Positions 35,800 to 44,707 of a stretch of DNA of 64,000 nucleotides are shown here, one piece after another. Made by a program: the position numbers and the translations under genes. Below the pieces are notes generated by a model. The model ran no database searches. It worked only from the letters and a program-made list of their open reading frames with translations, and had not been told where the DNA came from. The stretch lies in NCBI RefSeq assembly GCF_001552415.1, contig NZ_BCRD01000001.1:124001-188000 (forward strand), read 5' to 3'. The first letter of the stretch is position 1; each line of letters starts with the position of its first letter. Source of the stretch: Corynebacterium xerosis NBRC 16721 = ATCC 373. GTDB lineage: Bacteria; Actinomycetota; Actinomycetes; Mycobacteriales; Mycobacteriaceae.

Positions 35800-36489
35800 G
35801 TGATCACTTTCGACCGGGTTACCAAAACCTACGCGACCTCCACTCGGCCGGCCCTGGACAAGGTGTCGGCCGAGATCGGCAAGGGCGAATTCGTCTTCCT
35901 CATCGGGCCGTCGGGCTCCGGAAAGTCGACGTTCCTGCGCCTGATGGTGCGGGAGGAGAAGCCCGATTCCGGAACGCTGACCATCAACGGCGCCGACGTC
36001 GCAAAGCTGTCGAACCGCCAGGTGCCCAAGCACCGCCAGAAGATCGGCTACGTCTTCCAGGATTTCCGTCTGCTGCCGAAGAAGAACGTCTTCGACAACG
36101 TCGCCTTCGCGCTGCAGGTCATCGGCAAGAGCCGCGACAAGATCGAGAAGGCTGTGCCCGAAACCCTCGAGATGGTCGGGCTGGAGGGCAAGGCCAACCG
36201 CATGCCGCACGAGCTGTCCGGCGGCGAGCAGCAGCGCGTGGCCATCGCCCGCGCCTTCGTCAACCGCCCGCTGATCCTGCTCGCCGACGAGCCCACCGGC
36301 AACCTCGACCCGGACACCTCCGGCGAGATCATGCTCCTGCTCGACCGCATCAACCGCATGGGCACCACCGTGGTCATGTCCACCCACGACAACGACACCG
36401 TCGACGCCATGCGCCGCCGCGTGCTCGAACTCGACAACGGCAAGCTCGTCCGCGACGACGCCACCGGCGTCTACGGGCTGGGCCGCTAG
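35800..36489 (+). CDS. ftsE: Cell division ATP-binding protein FtsE
   Basis: The 229-residue ABC ATPase acts with FtsX at the division site to control peptidoglycan hydrolases. It has Walker [10 protein letters not shown], the Q-loop [12 protein letters not shown], the signature [14 protein letters not shown], Walker [12 protein letters not shown] and the H-loop STHDN. The start is GTG at 35800 ([11 protein letters not shown]); the longer frame has no family support. ftsX follows after 57 bases. A dispersed-motif sequence at 35998-36007 is here explained by codons. Confidence 0.96.
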   Translation: MITFDRVTKTYATSTRPALDKVSAEIGKGEFVFLIGPSGSGKSTFLRLMVREEKPDSGTLTINGADVAKLSNRQVPKHRQKIGYVFQDFRLLPKKNVFDNVAFALQVIGKSRDKIEKAVPETLEMVGLEGKANRMPHELSGGEQQRVAIARAFVNRPLILLADEPTGNLDPDTSGEIMLLLDRINRMGTTVVMSTHDNDTVDAMRRRVLELDNGKLVRDDATGVYGLGR

Positions 36490-36546
36490 GGCCGCCGGGG
36501 ACCACCGGGAACGACGACTGAGAATCAAGGACGCAGGGACAATTCG

Positions 36547-37449
36547 ATGAAAACCCGCTTCGTGCTCGGGGAAGCCTTCTCCGGACTGACCAAGAACATC
36601 ACCATGACGGTGGCGATGATCATCACCACCGCCATCTCGCTGGCGCTGCTGGCGTCGGGGCTGCTGGTCACCGGCATGACCAACGACACCAAGGACCTCT
36701 ACCTCGACCGCGTGGAGGTGCTCATCGAACTCGACGAGACCATCTCCGCCGAGGACGAGACGTGCGGCTCCGAGGCGTGCGCCGAGGTCCGCGAGACCCT
36801 CGAGGGCCAGGACGGCATCGAGCAGGTCACCTACCGCAACCGCCAGCAGAACTACGAGCATTTCGTGGCGCTGTTCGAGGACACCGACCCGGCGCTGGTG
36901 GCCAACGCCACCCCGGAGTCGCTGCCCGCCGTGCTGCTGGTGCGCCTGGAGGACCCGACCGACGTGTCGCCGCTGGACCCGGTGCGCGACATGGAGCAGG
37001 TCGTCCACGTCACGGACCAGCGCGAGGACATCGGCAACGCCGCGTCCAACCTCGACTCGATCCGCAACGCGACGTTCCTCATCGCGGGCATCCAGGCACT
37101 GGCCGCGATCTTCCTCATCGCGAACATGGTGCAGATCGCCGCCTACTCGCGCCGCACCGAGGTCGAGATCATGCGCATGGTCGGCGCGACCCGCTGGTTC
37201 ACGCAGGCCCCGTTCGTCCTGGAGGCCGTCATCGCGGCGGTCATCGGCGGCGTGCTGGCGGTCGCCGGCCTGTTCGCCGGCAAGGCCGCGGTCATCGATC
37301 CGGCCATGCAGGGGCTGTACCAGGCGCAGCTCATCGCGCCGGTGACCAACGCCGACATCTGGCTGGTCGCACCGATCATCGTCGTCGTCGGCGCGCTGTT
37401 CGCGGGCATCACGGCGCAGCTGACGCTGCGGTTCTACACGCGGCGGTAG
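36547..37449 (+). CDS. ftsX: Cell division protein FtsX
   Basis: The 300-residue membrane partner of FtsE has an N-terminal helix (MTVAMIITTAISLALLASGL), an extracytoplasmic domain with a CGSEAC pair that may form a disulfide, and three C-terminal helices around the block RRTEVEIMRMVGATRWF. In actinobacteria it couples to RipC-like hydrolases. The next gene in most relatives is smpB; here it is ppk2, and a motif copy (37452-37461) follows the stop. Confidence 0.95.
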   Translation: MKTRFVLGEAFSGLTKNITMTVAMIITTAISLALLASGLLVTGMTNDTKDLYLDRVEVLIELDETISAEDETCGSEACAEVRETLEGQDGIEQVTYRNRQQNYEHFVALFEDTDPALVANATPESLPAVLLVRLEDPTDVSPLDPVRDMEQVVHVTDQREDIGNAASNLDSIRNATFLIAGIQALAAIFLIANMVQIAAYSRRTEVEIMRMVGATRWFTQAPFVLEAVIAAVIGGVLAVAGLFAGKAAVIDPAMQGLYQAQLIAPVTNADIWLVAPIIVVVGALFAGITAQLTLRFYTRR

Positions 37450-37533
37450 GCGTCGTAAAGCGGCCGCGGCCCCCGGCGAAGGTCACACCCGGGGAAAATC
37501 TCGGGAAGGATGACTCCGGGTAAACTTCCTGTC

Positions 37534-38439
37534 ATGACCAACGACGACGTGCAGCGCCCGCCGAAGCTCAAGAAGAACGCCTACGAGAAGGAGCTCAAGC
37601 GCCTGCAGGCCGAGCTCGTCGAGATGCAGCAGTGGGTCGTCGAGACCGGTGCGCGCGTCGTGGTGATCATGGAGGGCCGCGACGCCGCGGGCAAGGGATC
37701 CGCCATCAAGCGCATCACCCAGTACCTCAACCCGCGCACCTGCCGCATCGAGGCGCTGCCGGCGCCGACGTCGCGCGAGTCGGGCCAGTGGTACTTCCAG
37801 CGCTACGTGGAGAAGCTGCCGACGGCCGGCGAGATCGTCATCTTCGACCGCTCCTGGTACAACCGCGCCGGCGTCGAGCGCGTCATGGGCTTCTGCACGT
37901 CGCAGGAGTACCGCCGCTTCCTGCATCAGGCCCCCATCTTCGAACGCCTGCTCGTCGAGGACGGCATCATGCTGCGCAAGTACTGGTTCTCGGTCTCGGA
38001 CGAGGAGCAGGTCAAGCGTTTCGAGTCGCGCCGCGAGGATCCGCTGCGCCGCTGGAAGCTGTCGCCGATGGACCTGGAGTCGATCACCCGCTGGGAGGAC
38101 TACTCCCGCGCGAAGGACGAGATGTTCATCCACACCGACATTCCGTCGGCCCCCTGGTACACGGTGGAGTCCGAGGACAAGAAGCGTTCGCGCATCAACG
38201 TCATCAGCCACCTGCTGTCGACCATTCCGTACGAGCACATCGAGCGCGAGATGCCGACCATCCCGGAGCGCCCGGCGTCCGAGGCGTCCTACGAGCGCCC
38301 GCCGCGCACCGAGTTCCGCTACGTCCCCGACGTCGCCCGCAAGCTCGAGGAGGGTGTGGTCAAGGCCGCCAAGTCCGCGAAGAAGGCGAAGGACGGCAAG
38401 AAAGCCAAGCCCGCGAAGGGCAAGGACGGCAAGAAGTAG
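37534..38439 (+). CDS. ppk2: Polyphosphate kinase 2
   Basis: The 301-residue enzyme moves phosphate between polyphosphate and nucleotides in the cytosol. Family blocks are VVVIMEGRDAAGKGSAIKRI (Walker A), the FDRSWYNRAGVERVMGF Walker B-like block, and the lid helix WKLSPMDLESITRWEDYSRA. It belongs to the PPK2 class I type by length. The C-terminus has an added Lys/Ala tail (AKSAKKAKDGKKAKPAKGK). ATG 37534 is the family start. A 23-bp hairpin terminator follows. Confidence 0.94.
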   Translation: MTNDDVQRPPKLKKNAYEKELKRLQAELVEMQQWVVETGARVVVIMEGRDAAGKGSAIKRITQYLNPRTCRIEALPAPTSRESGQWYFQRYVEKLPTAGEIVIFDRSWYNRAGVERVMGFCTSQEYRRFLHQAPIFERLLVEDGIMLRKYWFSVSDEEQVKRFESRREDPLRRWKLSPMDLESITRWEDYSRAKDEMFIHTDIPSAPWYTVESEDKKRSRINVISHLLSTIPYEHIEREMPTIPERPASEASYERPPRTEFRYVPDVARKLEEGVVKAAKSAKKAKDGKKAKPAKGKDGKK

Positions 38440-38451
38440 CGGGTCCATTTC

Positions 38452-38510
38452 GCTTTACGACGGATCGACCCTCCCGCCGCTCGGCGTGGAGGGTCGATCC
38501 GTCGCAAAGC
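38452..38510. terminator. Bidirectional terminator built from two motif copies
   Basis: Two 23-bp arms (38452-38474 and 38488-38510) match at 22 positions, with a 13-base loop. The outer ends are GCTTTACGAC and GTCGCAAAGC, so the dispersed motif forms the base of the stem. It sits directly after ppk2. Confidence 0.82.
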
Positions 38511-38616
38511 ATGATGGCGGTGGGCGACGGTGGTGCCCCGGGGACGGGCGAAAAAAGCGCGAACCGCGATTAACTTTCTGTGGCGGAGCGCATGTGTCGT
38601 GTGCCACACTGGGCGC

Positions 38617-39663
38617 ATGACTGATTCGGTGATCAAGGACGTTTCCGGCCGCACGGGCCGACTGACCCTCAACCGCCCCAAGGCGCTCAATTCGCTGGAC
38701 CTGCCCATGGTGCGGCACGTCCGCGAGGCGCTCGCCGAGTGGCGCGACGACGACGCCGTCGAGCAGGTCGTCGTCGTGTCCGAGCACCCCAAGGCGTTCT
38801 GCGCCGGCGGCGACGTCCGCCAGGTGCGCGACGCCCAGATGGCGGGCGACTCGGAGGCGGGCGACGCGTTCTTCTCCGAGGAGTACGAGATGAACGCCGA
38901 GATCGCCGAGTTCCCCAAGCCCTACGTCGCCGTCATCGACGGCATCGCCATGGGCGGCGGCCTGGGCGTGTCGCTGCACGGCTCGCACCGCGTGGTCACC
39001 GAGCGGGCGTCGGCCGCGATGCCGGAGATGGCCATCGGCTTCGTGCCGGACGTGGGCATCTCGTGGTTCTCCCAGCACGTCGACACCGCCGCCGGTCACC
39101 CCGAGCCGGCCATCGCCCGGTTCCTCGGCCTGACCGGTTACCGCCTCGACGCCGCCGACCTGCTGTGGTCCGGCTGGGCCACCCACTTCGTGCCGCAGGA
39201 TTCGCTGGAGAACTTCCTCCGTGCCGTCGACGCCGACGGCATCGACGCCGCACTGGGCGAGTTCGCCGCCGACCCGGCGGAGGCGGGGGAGTCGAAGCTG
39301 GCCTCCTTCGCGCCGTGCGCGCGCCAGGTCTTCGGCCACGACACGTGGCGCGAGATCGAAAACGCCCTCGACGGCGGCGCCTGCTCCAGCGAGGAGCGCC
39401 GCGTGATCAACGATCTGCTGCGCTCGGCGTCGCCGACGTCGCTGGTCGCCGGCACGGAGCTCTACGCCGCCAACGCCGCCGAGGGCGTCGACCTGCGCGC
39501 CGGCCTGCGCAACGAGTACGCCATCGGCCGCATCCTGCGCCACGACCCGAACTTCGCCGAGGGCGTGCGCGCCGTGCTGGTGGACAAGGACCGCAATCCG
39601 CGGTGGCAGCCGGCGGAGACCGGCGACGTCGACGCCACGCCCTACCGCGAGGCCGTGCAGTAG
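38617..39663 (+). CDS. 3-hydroxyisobutyryl-CoA hydrolase-like crotonase
   Basis: The 348-residue protein has the crotonase oxyanion-hole blocks HPKAFCAGGDVRQV and DGIAMGGGLGVSLHGSHRV, and the HIBCH-specific region AMPEMAIGFVPDVGISWF. Length and the later LTGYRLDAADLLWSGWATHF fit hydroxyisobutyryl-CoA hydrolase (valine breakdown) rather than enoyl-CoA hydratase. The ATG at 38617 starts the fold directly (MTDSVIKDVSGRTG). It is followed 21 bases later by the glycosylase gene and is probably co-transcribed with it. Confidence 0.88.
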   Translation: MTDSVIKDVSGRTGRLTLNRPKALNSLDLPMVRHVREALAEWRDDDAVEQVVVVSEHPKAFCAGGDVRQVRDAQMAGDSEAGDAFFSEEYEMNAEIAEFPKPYVAVIDGIAMGGGLGVSLHGSHRVVTERASAAMPEMAIGFVPDVGISWFSQHVDTAAGHPEPAIARFLGLTGYRLDAADLLWSGWATHFVPQDSLENFLRAVDADGIDAALGEFAADPAEAGESKLASFAPCARQVFGHDTWREIENALDGGACSSEERRVINDLLRSASPTSLVAGTELYAANAAEGVDLRAGLRNEYAIGRILRHDPNFAEGVRAVLVDKDRNPRWQPAETGDVDATPYREAVQ

Positions 39664-39684
39664 GGGCGCGATAGCCTGGAGGGC

Positions 39685-40497
39685 ATGCCCGAAGGACATG
39701 TCATCCACCGTCTCGCGCGTGAGATGAACGCGCGATTTGCGGGCCGCCCGTTGTCGGTGACCAGCCCGCAGGGGCGGTTCGCCGCCGAGGCGGCTGCGCT
39801 GGACGGCGCCGCCATCGACCACGCCGAGGCGTGGGGCAAGCACCTGTTCGTCGAATTCGACGTGCCCCGACCGGACAACATCGTCCACATCCACCTCGGC
39901 CTCATCGGGCAGCTGAAGTTCGAGGGCCCCGACGACGCCGCCGGGCAGGTGCGCCTGCACATCTCCAACAGCGAGGAGTCCGCGAATCTGCGCGGGCCGC
40001 AGTGGTGCCGGCTGATCACCGACGCCGATCGCACCGCCGCCATCGCCGGCGTCGGGGAGGATCCGTTGCGCGACGACGCAGACCCGTCGACGCTGGTGGC
40101 CCGCGTGCGCCGGTCGCGCCGGCCCATCGGGGCGCTGCTGGTCGACCAGAAGCTCTACGCCGGCGTCGGCAGCATCTACCGCACCGAGACGCTGTTCCGG
40201 CTGGGCATCCACCCGCTGATGCCGGGGGAGTCGCTGACGCCCGATCAGATCGGCGACATGTGGGAGGACCTGCGCCTGCTCATGGAAGACGGCGTCCGCG
40301 TCGGCCGCATCGACACCATCCGCGCCGAGCACACCCCCGAGGCGATGGGCCGCGCGCCCCGCGAGGACGACCACGGCGGCGAGGTCTACGTCTACCGCCG
40401 CACCGGACAGCCGTGCCACGTGTGCGGCACACCGGTCGCCGAGACGCCCATCGAATCGCGCCGCGTCTTCTACTGCCCGAACTGCCAGGCGCGGTAG
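39685..40497 (+). CDS. nei2: Nei-type DNA glycosylase
   Basis: The 270-residue base-excision repair enzyme begins MPEGHVIHRLAREMN: Pro2 is the Schiff-base nucleophile and Glu3 its partner, and H5 marks the Nei branch. The catalytic Lys is in GALLVDQKLYAGVGSIYRTE. The C-terminal zinc finger CHVCGTPVA ... YCPNCQ is complete. It removes oxidised pyrimidines. GGAGGG seven bases before the ATG is the ribosome site. Confidence 0.93.
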   Translation: MPEGHVIHRLAREMNARFAGRPLSVTSPQGRFAAEAAALDGAAIDHAEAWGKHLFVEFDVPRPDNIVHIHLGLIGQLKFEGPDDAAGQVRLHISNSEESANLRGPQWCRLITDADRTAAIAGVGEDPLRDDADPSTLVARVRRSRRPIGALLVDQKLYAGVGSIYRTETLFRLGIHPLMPGESLTPDQIGDMWEDLRLLMEDGVRVGRIDTIRAEHTPEAMGRAPREDDHGGEVYVYRRTGQPCHVCGTPVAETPIESRRVFYCPNCQAR

Positions 40498-40586
40498 CGG
40501 AGGGGAGCCGGGGCACCTGGGTCACCGGAGTTACCGGAGTCGCAGGGGAAGCCGACGGGGGCCGGGCCAATCACTGCCACCGGCAC

Positions 40587-40628
40587 CGACGAGATCGCGA
40601 ACCGGGCCCTGGATCGCGATCTCGTGGG
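40587..40628. repeat. Intergenic palindrome family A, copy 3
   Basis: CGACGAGATCGCGA at 40587 and GATCGCGATCTCGTGGG at its end pair into a hairpin. It lies between the convergent nei2 and ParA-like genes. Confidence 0.8.
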
Positions 40629-40633
40629 CCCGC

Positions 40634-41779
40634 CTACCTGTGCCGCCCGCCGGGGGCCGCGAAGTCGTCGGCGATCATCGCTGCGAGCTCGCGGAACGCC
40701 ACGCGCGTGGTCGGGCGCAGCATGTCGACGTCGATGTCCGCGCCCCGGGCGATGTGCGGGTCGTGCGGGATCACCTGCACCGCGCGGCAGCGCTGTCCGA
40801 ACAGGTCCCGCAGCGATTCGGCGTCGGCGCCGGCGTCGGTGAGCTGGTTGACCACGACGACCGTCGACGACACCAGGTCCGCCCACCCGTGCGCCGACAG
40901 CCAGTCCAGCGTCGCCCAGGCCGATCGCGCGCCGTCGAGGGCGGGCGTGGCCACCAGCACCAGGCAGTGGGCCTGCGCCAGGATCGCCCCCACCGTGTCG
41001 TGCACCAATCCGGTGCCGCAGTCGGTGAGCAGGATGTTGTAGTGCCTGCGCAGGATGTCCAGCGTGCGTTCGTAGTCGGCGGCGGAAAAAGCCTCGCTTA
41101 TCGACGGATCGCGTTCGCTGCCCAGCACCTCCAGCCGGGAGGGAGCCTGCGTGGTGTGCGCGCGGACCTCCGCGTAGCGGTCGGTGGACGGCGTCCGCAG
41201 CAGGTCGCGCACCGTGGCGGGATTCGGGTCGGGCACGCGGTGGGCCAGCGTCCCGAAGTCCGGGTTGGCGTCGACGGCGATGACGCGGTCGCCGCGCAGG
41301 GACGCGAAGGTCGCGCCCAGGCCGATGGTGGTGGAGGTCTTGCCGACGCCGCCCTTCACGCTGAGCACCGCGACGCGGTAGTCGCCGATGACCGGGCGGC
41401 GGATGCGTTCGAGCAGCTCCCGCTCCTCGCGTTCGGCCGGCGATTCACCGGGGTTGAGGCGGCCGCCGGAGGCGCGGTGGACCGCAGCGCGCCAGCCGCG
41501 GCCCGGGCGTGGCCGTTCGGCGACCAGGTCGGCGATGTCGCCGACGGTCAGCGGGCGGTGGTCCGCTCGGGCGCGGTGATCGCCTCGGCCTTCGGCGCGG
41601 TGATCGGCTCGGCTTTCGTCGAGGTACTCCTCGAGGTGCACGTCGGGGCGTGTGTCGCGGACATCGTCGCGGTGCTCGATGTGTGGCGTGTGCCGGGTCG
41701 TCGGAGCCTGCGGCCGCGTGGTCGGATTGAAGATGATCTGCTGAGTCGGCGTCGACGCGCCGGATGAGTCCCCCCTCAT
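40634..41779 (-). CDS. MinD/ParA-like ATPase (EspI-type)
   Basis: The 381-residue protein has a disordered Arg/His/Asp-rich head, the linker GDIADLVAERPRPGRGWR, and a deviant Walker A ATPase domain (VAVLSVKGGVGKTSTTIGLG) with DANPDFGTLAHRV and NILLTDCGTGLVHDTV. Proteins of this shape, such as mycobacterial EspI, occur with type VII secretion systems, and related ones act in chromosome or protein positioning; no ESX gene is nearby. The start at 41779 is the first ATG with plausible sequence; later starts are possible. Confidence 0.78.
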   Translation of the reverse strand: MRGDSSGASTPTQQIIFNPTTRPQAPTTRHTPHIEHRDDVRDTRPDVHLEEYLDESRADHRAEGRGDHRARADHRPLTVGDIADLVAERPRPGRGWRAAVHRASGGRLNPGESPAEREERELLERIRRPVIGDYRVAVLSVKGGVGKTSTTIGLGATFASLRGDRVIAVDANPDFGTLAHRVPDPNPATVRDLLRTPSTDRYAEVRAHTTQAPSRLEVLGSERDPSISEAFSAADYERTLDILRRHYNILLTDCGTGLVHDTVGAILAQAHCLVLVATPALDGARSAWATLDWLSAHGWADLVSSTVVVVNQLTDAGADAESLRDLFGQRCRAVQVIPHDPHIARGADIDVDMLRPTTRVAFRELAAMIADDFAAPGGRHR

Positions 41780-41895
41780 GCCCGGCAAGCTACCGCAGCT
41801 GCAGCGCCCCCGCGACCGCAGCGGACGGGCCGAACGCGGTGATCGCGCGCCCGCGACCGCTGCGGACGGGGCCGACGGGGATGGGGAGGGTGCGG

Positions 41896-42762
41896 TTACA
41901 GCAGGACCACGACGACCACGAGGCAGGTGATGGCGGCGTCGAGAAGCCCGACGGTCTTCGGGGTCCAGGGCTTGGCGCGGCGGGCACCGGTGATGGGCAT
42001 CAGCGTCGCACGGGCCAGGAGCACGGCCGCGACGGCGATGGCCAAAGGATGGACGGGGTCGCCGTCGGTGATGCGCACCGCGAGGGCCGCGGCGATGAGC
42101 ACCACCACGTGGTACGCCACGGAACCGATGAACCACGGCGTCGAGCCGCGCTCGCGGATGAGCGTCTTCACGTACGGCACCGTGCCGGCGAAAAACGCCA
42201 GGTACACGCCGAACGCCGCCCACGCCCGCGCGTCGAGGCCATCGCCCGCCCACGCCGCGACGGGCAGGATCAGGCAGGCGGCGATGACGGTGGACACGCC
42301 CGACAGCAGCGACCGTGGGCGCCGCTTCCACGCTTCGTGGACGGCGATGACCACCAGCGGCGCGAACGCCGGGACCCAGATCAACAGCCGCCAGTTGAAC
42401 AGCAGCGTCGTCAAGCCCGCTGCAGCGGCGAGGGAACCGTAGACCAGCACCGGCGGGCGGTTGCGCTCGCGGAAGCGGGAACGGATCCAGACGCTGCCGG
42501 CGAAGAACGTGAAATAGCCCAACCACCAGGTCAACAGCAGGGGAATGGCCGTCCACGACGGGGCGAGGATGACGCCGGTGATCGCCGGAACCGTGACCAT
42601 GAACCACGCGCCGTGCTGGTCGGGCACCCAGCCCGGAGTGCGGCGGCGCTTGCGCGGTTTCGTTGCACGCTGTGTCGTTGCGCGCGGCTTTGTCGCACGC
42701 GGCTTCGCCGGACGCGTTGTCGTCGGACGTGGTGTCGCCGGACCAGGCGTCGGAGTGGCCAT
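41896..42762 (-). CDS. YwiC-like membrane protein
   Basis: The 288-residue protein has a repetitive basic head (KPRATKPRATTQRATKPRK) and then the YwiC-like core GWVPDQHGAWFMVTVPAITG with about eight membrane helices. The function of the family is unknown; in some bacteria it is near nitrate or ubiquinone genes. The head is built of RATK/RATT repeats. ATG 42762 is the only start in a suitable place. The FMN riboswitch lies upstream on the other strand. Confidence 0.82.
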   Translation of the reverse strand: MATPTPGPATPRPTTTRPAKPRATKPRATTQRATKPRKRRRTPGWVPDQHGAWFMVTVPAITGVILAPSWTAIPLLLTWWLGYFTFFAGSVWIRSRFRERNRPPVLVYGSLAAAAGLTTLLFNWRLLIWVPAFAPLVVIAVHEAWKRRPRSLLSGVSTVIAACLILPVAAWAGDGLDARAWAAFGVYLAFFAGTVPYVKTLIRERGSTPWFIGSVAYHVVVLIAAALAVRITDGDPVHPLAIAVAAVLLARATLMPITGARRAKPWTPKTVGLLDAAITCLVVVVVLL

Positions 42763-42865
42763 GCCCCCAGACTACTAATGCGAATCTCCCGGGGGTATTT
42801 TGCCGCGGGTTTTTCCACCCATTCGGGGACCGGGGGAGTGAGTCGCTGCTAACGTCGGCCCCACA

Positions 42866-43009
42866 AGTTCTCAGGGCGGGGCGAAATTCCCCACCGGCGG
42901 TGACGCCGGGCCATCCGTGGCCCGGACGAGTCCGCGAGCGCTCCCGCAAGGGAGGTCAGCAGATCCGGTTGGAACCCGGAACCGACGGTCATAGTCCGGA
43001 TGGGAGAGA
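42866..43009 (+). promoter_or_regulatory. FMN riboswitch (RFN element)
   Basis: The conserved RFN sequences are in order: TCTCAGGGCGGGGCGAAATT, CACCGGCGGTGA, the GTCAGCAGATCCGGTT block, AACCCGGAACCGACGGTC and CATAGTCCGGATGGGAGAGA. The 5' and 3' ends (GTTCTC / GAGAA) form P1. GGAGATTC with the GTG of the transporter gene follows directly, so it probably acts on translation initiation. Confidence 0.96.
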
Positions 43010-43021
43010 AGGAGATTCATC

Positions 43022-43828
43022 GTGGATTCAGTCATGTCCGCACTCGTCGGATTCTTGACGGCGGAGCTGACCATCGGGGGCGTGCCCATTTTGGTGCGCG
43101 AGGTCGTCGGCAACGTATTCGGTCTCGGCTCGGCGTATTTGGGGATGCGCCGCCTGGTCTGGGCCTGGCCGGTGGGCATCGCCGGCAACATCCTGCTGTT
43201 CACGGTCTTCCTCGGCGGCGTCTTCCACACGCCGCAGGACCTCGACCTCTACGGCCAGGCCGGCCGCCAGGTGATGTTCCTGGTGGTCAGCGTCTACGGC
43301 TGGTGGCGCTGGACGCAGACGCGCCGGGCCGCCGCGGCAGTGGCGGAGGCTGCAGCCCACGCTCACCCTGATGGCAATGGCAATGGCAATGGCCACGCCG
43401 GCGCCCGCTCCTCGTCGGCGGCCGTCATGCCCCGATGGGCGACGGGCCGCGAACGCCTGACCATGCTGGCCATCGCCGTCGGCGGAACCATCGTGTGCGC
43501 CAAGATCTTCGAGGCGCTGGGGTCGTGGGGCCCGTGGGCCGACGCATGGATCTTCGTCGGATCGCTGCTGGCCACGTGGGGCATGGCGAAGGGCTGGACG
43601 GAATTCTGGCTGATCTGGATCGCCGTCGACGTCGTCGGCGTGCCCCTGCTCTTCCTCGGCGGCTACTACCCGTCGGCGGCGCTGTACCTGTTCTACGCGG
43701 TGTTCGTCACCTGGGGATTCGTCACGTGGGTGCGGGTGCAGCGTCAGGAACGGGCCGCGGCGGCCTCGTCGAGCAGCCTGTCCAGCGTGACGACGACGCC
43801 GGCCTCCGTGTTGGACGGCGCCAGGTAG
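43022..43828 (+). CDS. pnuX: Riboflavin transporter of the PnuC/RibM type
   Basis: The 268-residue membrane protein has about seven helices with PnuC-family blocks LGLGSAYLGMRRLVWAWPVG-like near the start, VVSVYGWWRW and the later KGWTEFWLIWIAVDVVGVPL. In corynebacteria this FMN-riboswitch-controlled member (RibM, PnuX) imports riboflavin. A hydrophilic loop with HPDGNGNGNGHAG separates the two halves. The start is GTG 43022 with AAGGAG upstream; Met5 is an alternative. The 3' end overlaps the convergent HAD gene by 85 bases. Confidence 0.9.
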   Translation: MDSVMSALVGFLTAELTIGGVPILVREVVGNVFGLGSAYLGMRRLVWAWPVGIAGNILLFTVFLGGVFHTPQDLDLYGQAGRQVMFLVVSVYGWWRWTQTRRAAAAVAEAAAHAHPDGNGNGNGHAGARSSSAAVMPRWATGRERLTMLAIAVGGTIVCAKIFEALGSWGPWADAWIFVGSLLATWGMAKGWTEFWLIWIAVDVVGVPLLFLGGYYPSAALYLFYAVFVTWGFVTWVRVQRQERAAAASSSSLSSVTTTPASVLDGAR

Positions 43829-44649
43829 TTCGCGGCGGCCTTGATGTCCGGGTGGGCGTTGGCCATGGCGAAGGACATGTCGCCCGCGGACATCATCTGC
43901 AGGTCGTTGAGGAAATCGCCGAAAATCGCGGTCTGCGCCGCGGTGACGCCGAGGCGTTCCTGCAGCGCCCGCACGGCGTGGCCCTTGTGGCTTCCCGGCA
44001 CCATCATGTCCACCCAGCAGGCACCGGAGACGGCGACCTCGAGTCGGCCGCCGACGAGGTCGTGCATCAGTGGCGCGGCGACGAGCTCGGAGCCGCGTTC
44101 GTCGAAGATGGCCAGCTTGATGGCGCCATCGTTGACGGCGTGCAGGTCGTCGACCAGTTCGCGGGAGTGGTAGTACTTCGCGGCCTCGTCGGTGAAGCCG
44201 GGCTGATCGATCTCGACGTAGGCGCACTTGGGGTGGCAGACGATCAGGCCCATCGGCATGCCGTCGGCGCGGGCGGCGCGCACGGCATCGATGACCTCGT
44301 CGACCAGCGCCGGATCCATGCCCTCGGCCGCGGTGAGCTCGCCATCGCGCACGACGACGTTGCCGTTTTCGGCGATGTAGGAATCGACCGTGGCACCGGA
44401 ATCGCCGTGCACGCCGGCGAACATATCGCGCAGCGTCGCGTACTGGCGGCCGGAGGCCGGGGCGAAAACGATGCCCTCCGTCCGCAGCCGGTCGAGGATC
44501 CGGGGAAGATCGGCGGGCAGACGGCCATCCTCGTCGAGGAGCGTGCCGTCCATGTCCACCACCACCAGGCGCAGGTCGGCCGGGGCGGCGGGGAAATCGG
44601 GGGACCGGAGGTCGCCGGAGACAACGGGGCGAGAGGGTGTTTCGCGCAT
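43744..44649 (-). CDS. Cof-type HAD hydrolase
   Basis: The 301-residue protein shows HAD motif I LVVVDMDGTLLDEDG, motif II FAPASGRQY, motif III Lys in GSHKGHAVRALQERLG and motif IV IFGDFLNDLQMM, with a C2B cap. Cof-type members dephosphorylate sugar phosphates or flavin nucleotides; next to a riboflavin transporter an FMN-related role is attractive but not shown. The first 25 residues before the fold may be too long; no better start is clear. It overlaps pnuX tail-to-tail. Confidence 0.85.
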   Translation of the reverse strand: MRETPSRPVVSGDLRSPDFPAAPADLRLVVVDMDGTLLDEDGRLPADLPRILDRLRTEGIVFAPASGRQYATLRDMFAGVHGDSGATVDSYIAENGNVVVRDGELTAAEGMDPALVDEVIDAVRAARADGMPMGLIVCHPKCAYVEIDQPGFTDEAAKYYHSRELVDDLHAVNDGAIKLAIFDERGSELVAAPLMHDLVGGRLEVAVSGACWVDMMVPGSHKGHAVRALQERLGVTAAQTAIFGDFLNDLQMMSAGDMSFAMANAHPDIKAAANYLAPSNTEAGVVVTLDRLLDEAAAARS

Positions 44650-44707
44650 GACCGTGACCCTAGTCGCGAATGTGCGACGGTTCTAAGCGCTGCTCCTCGG
44701 GCGGTGC

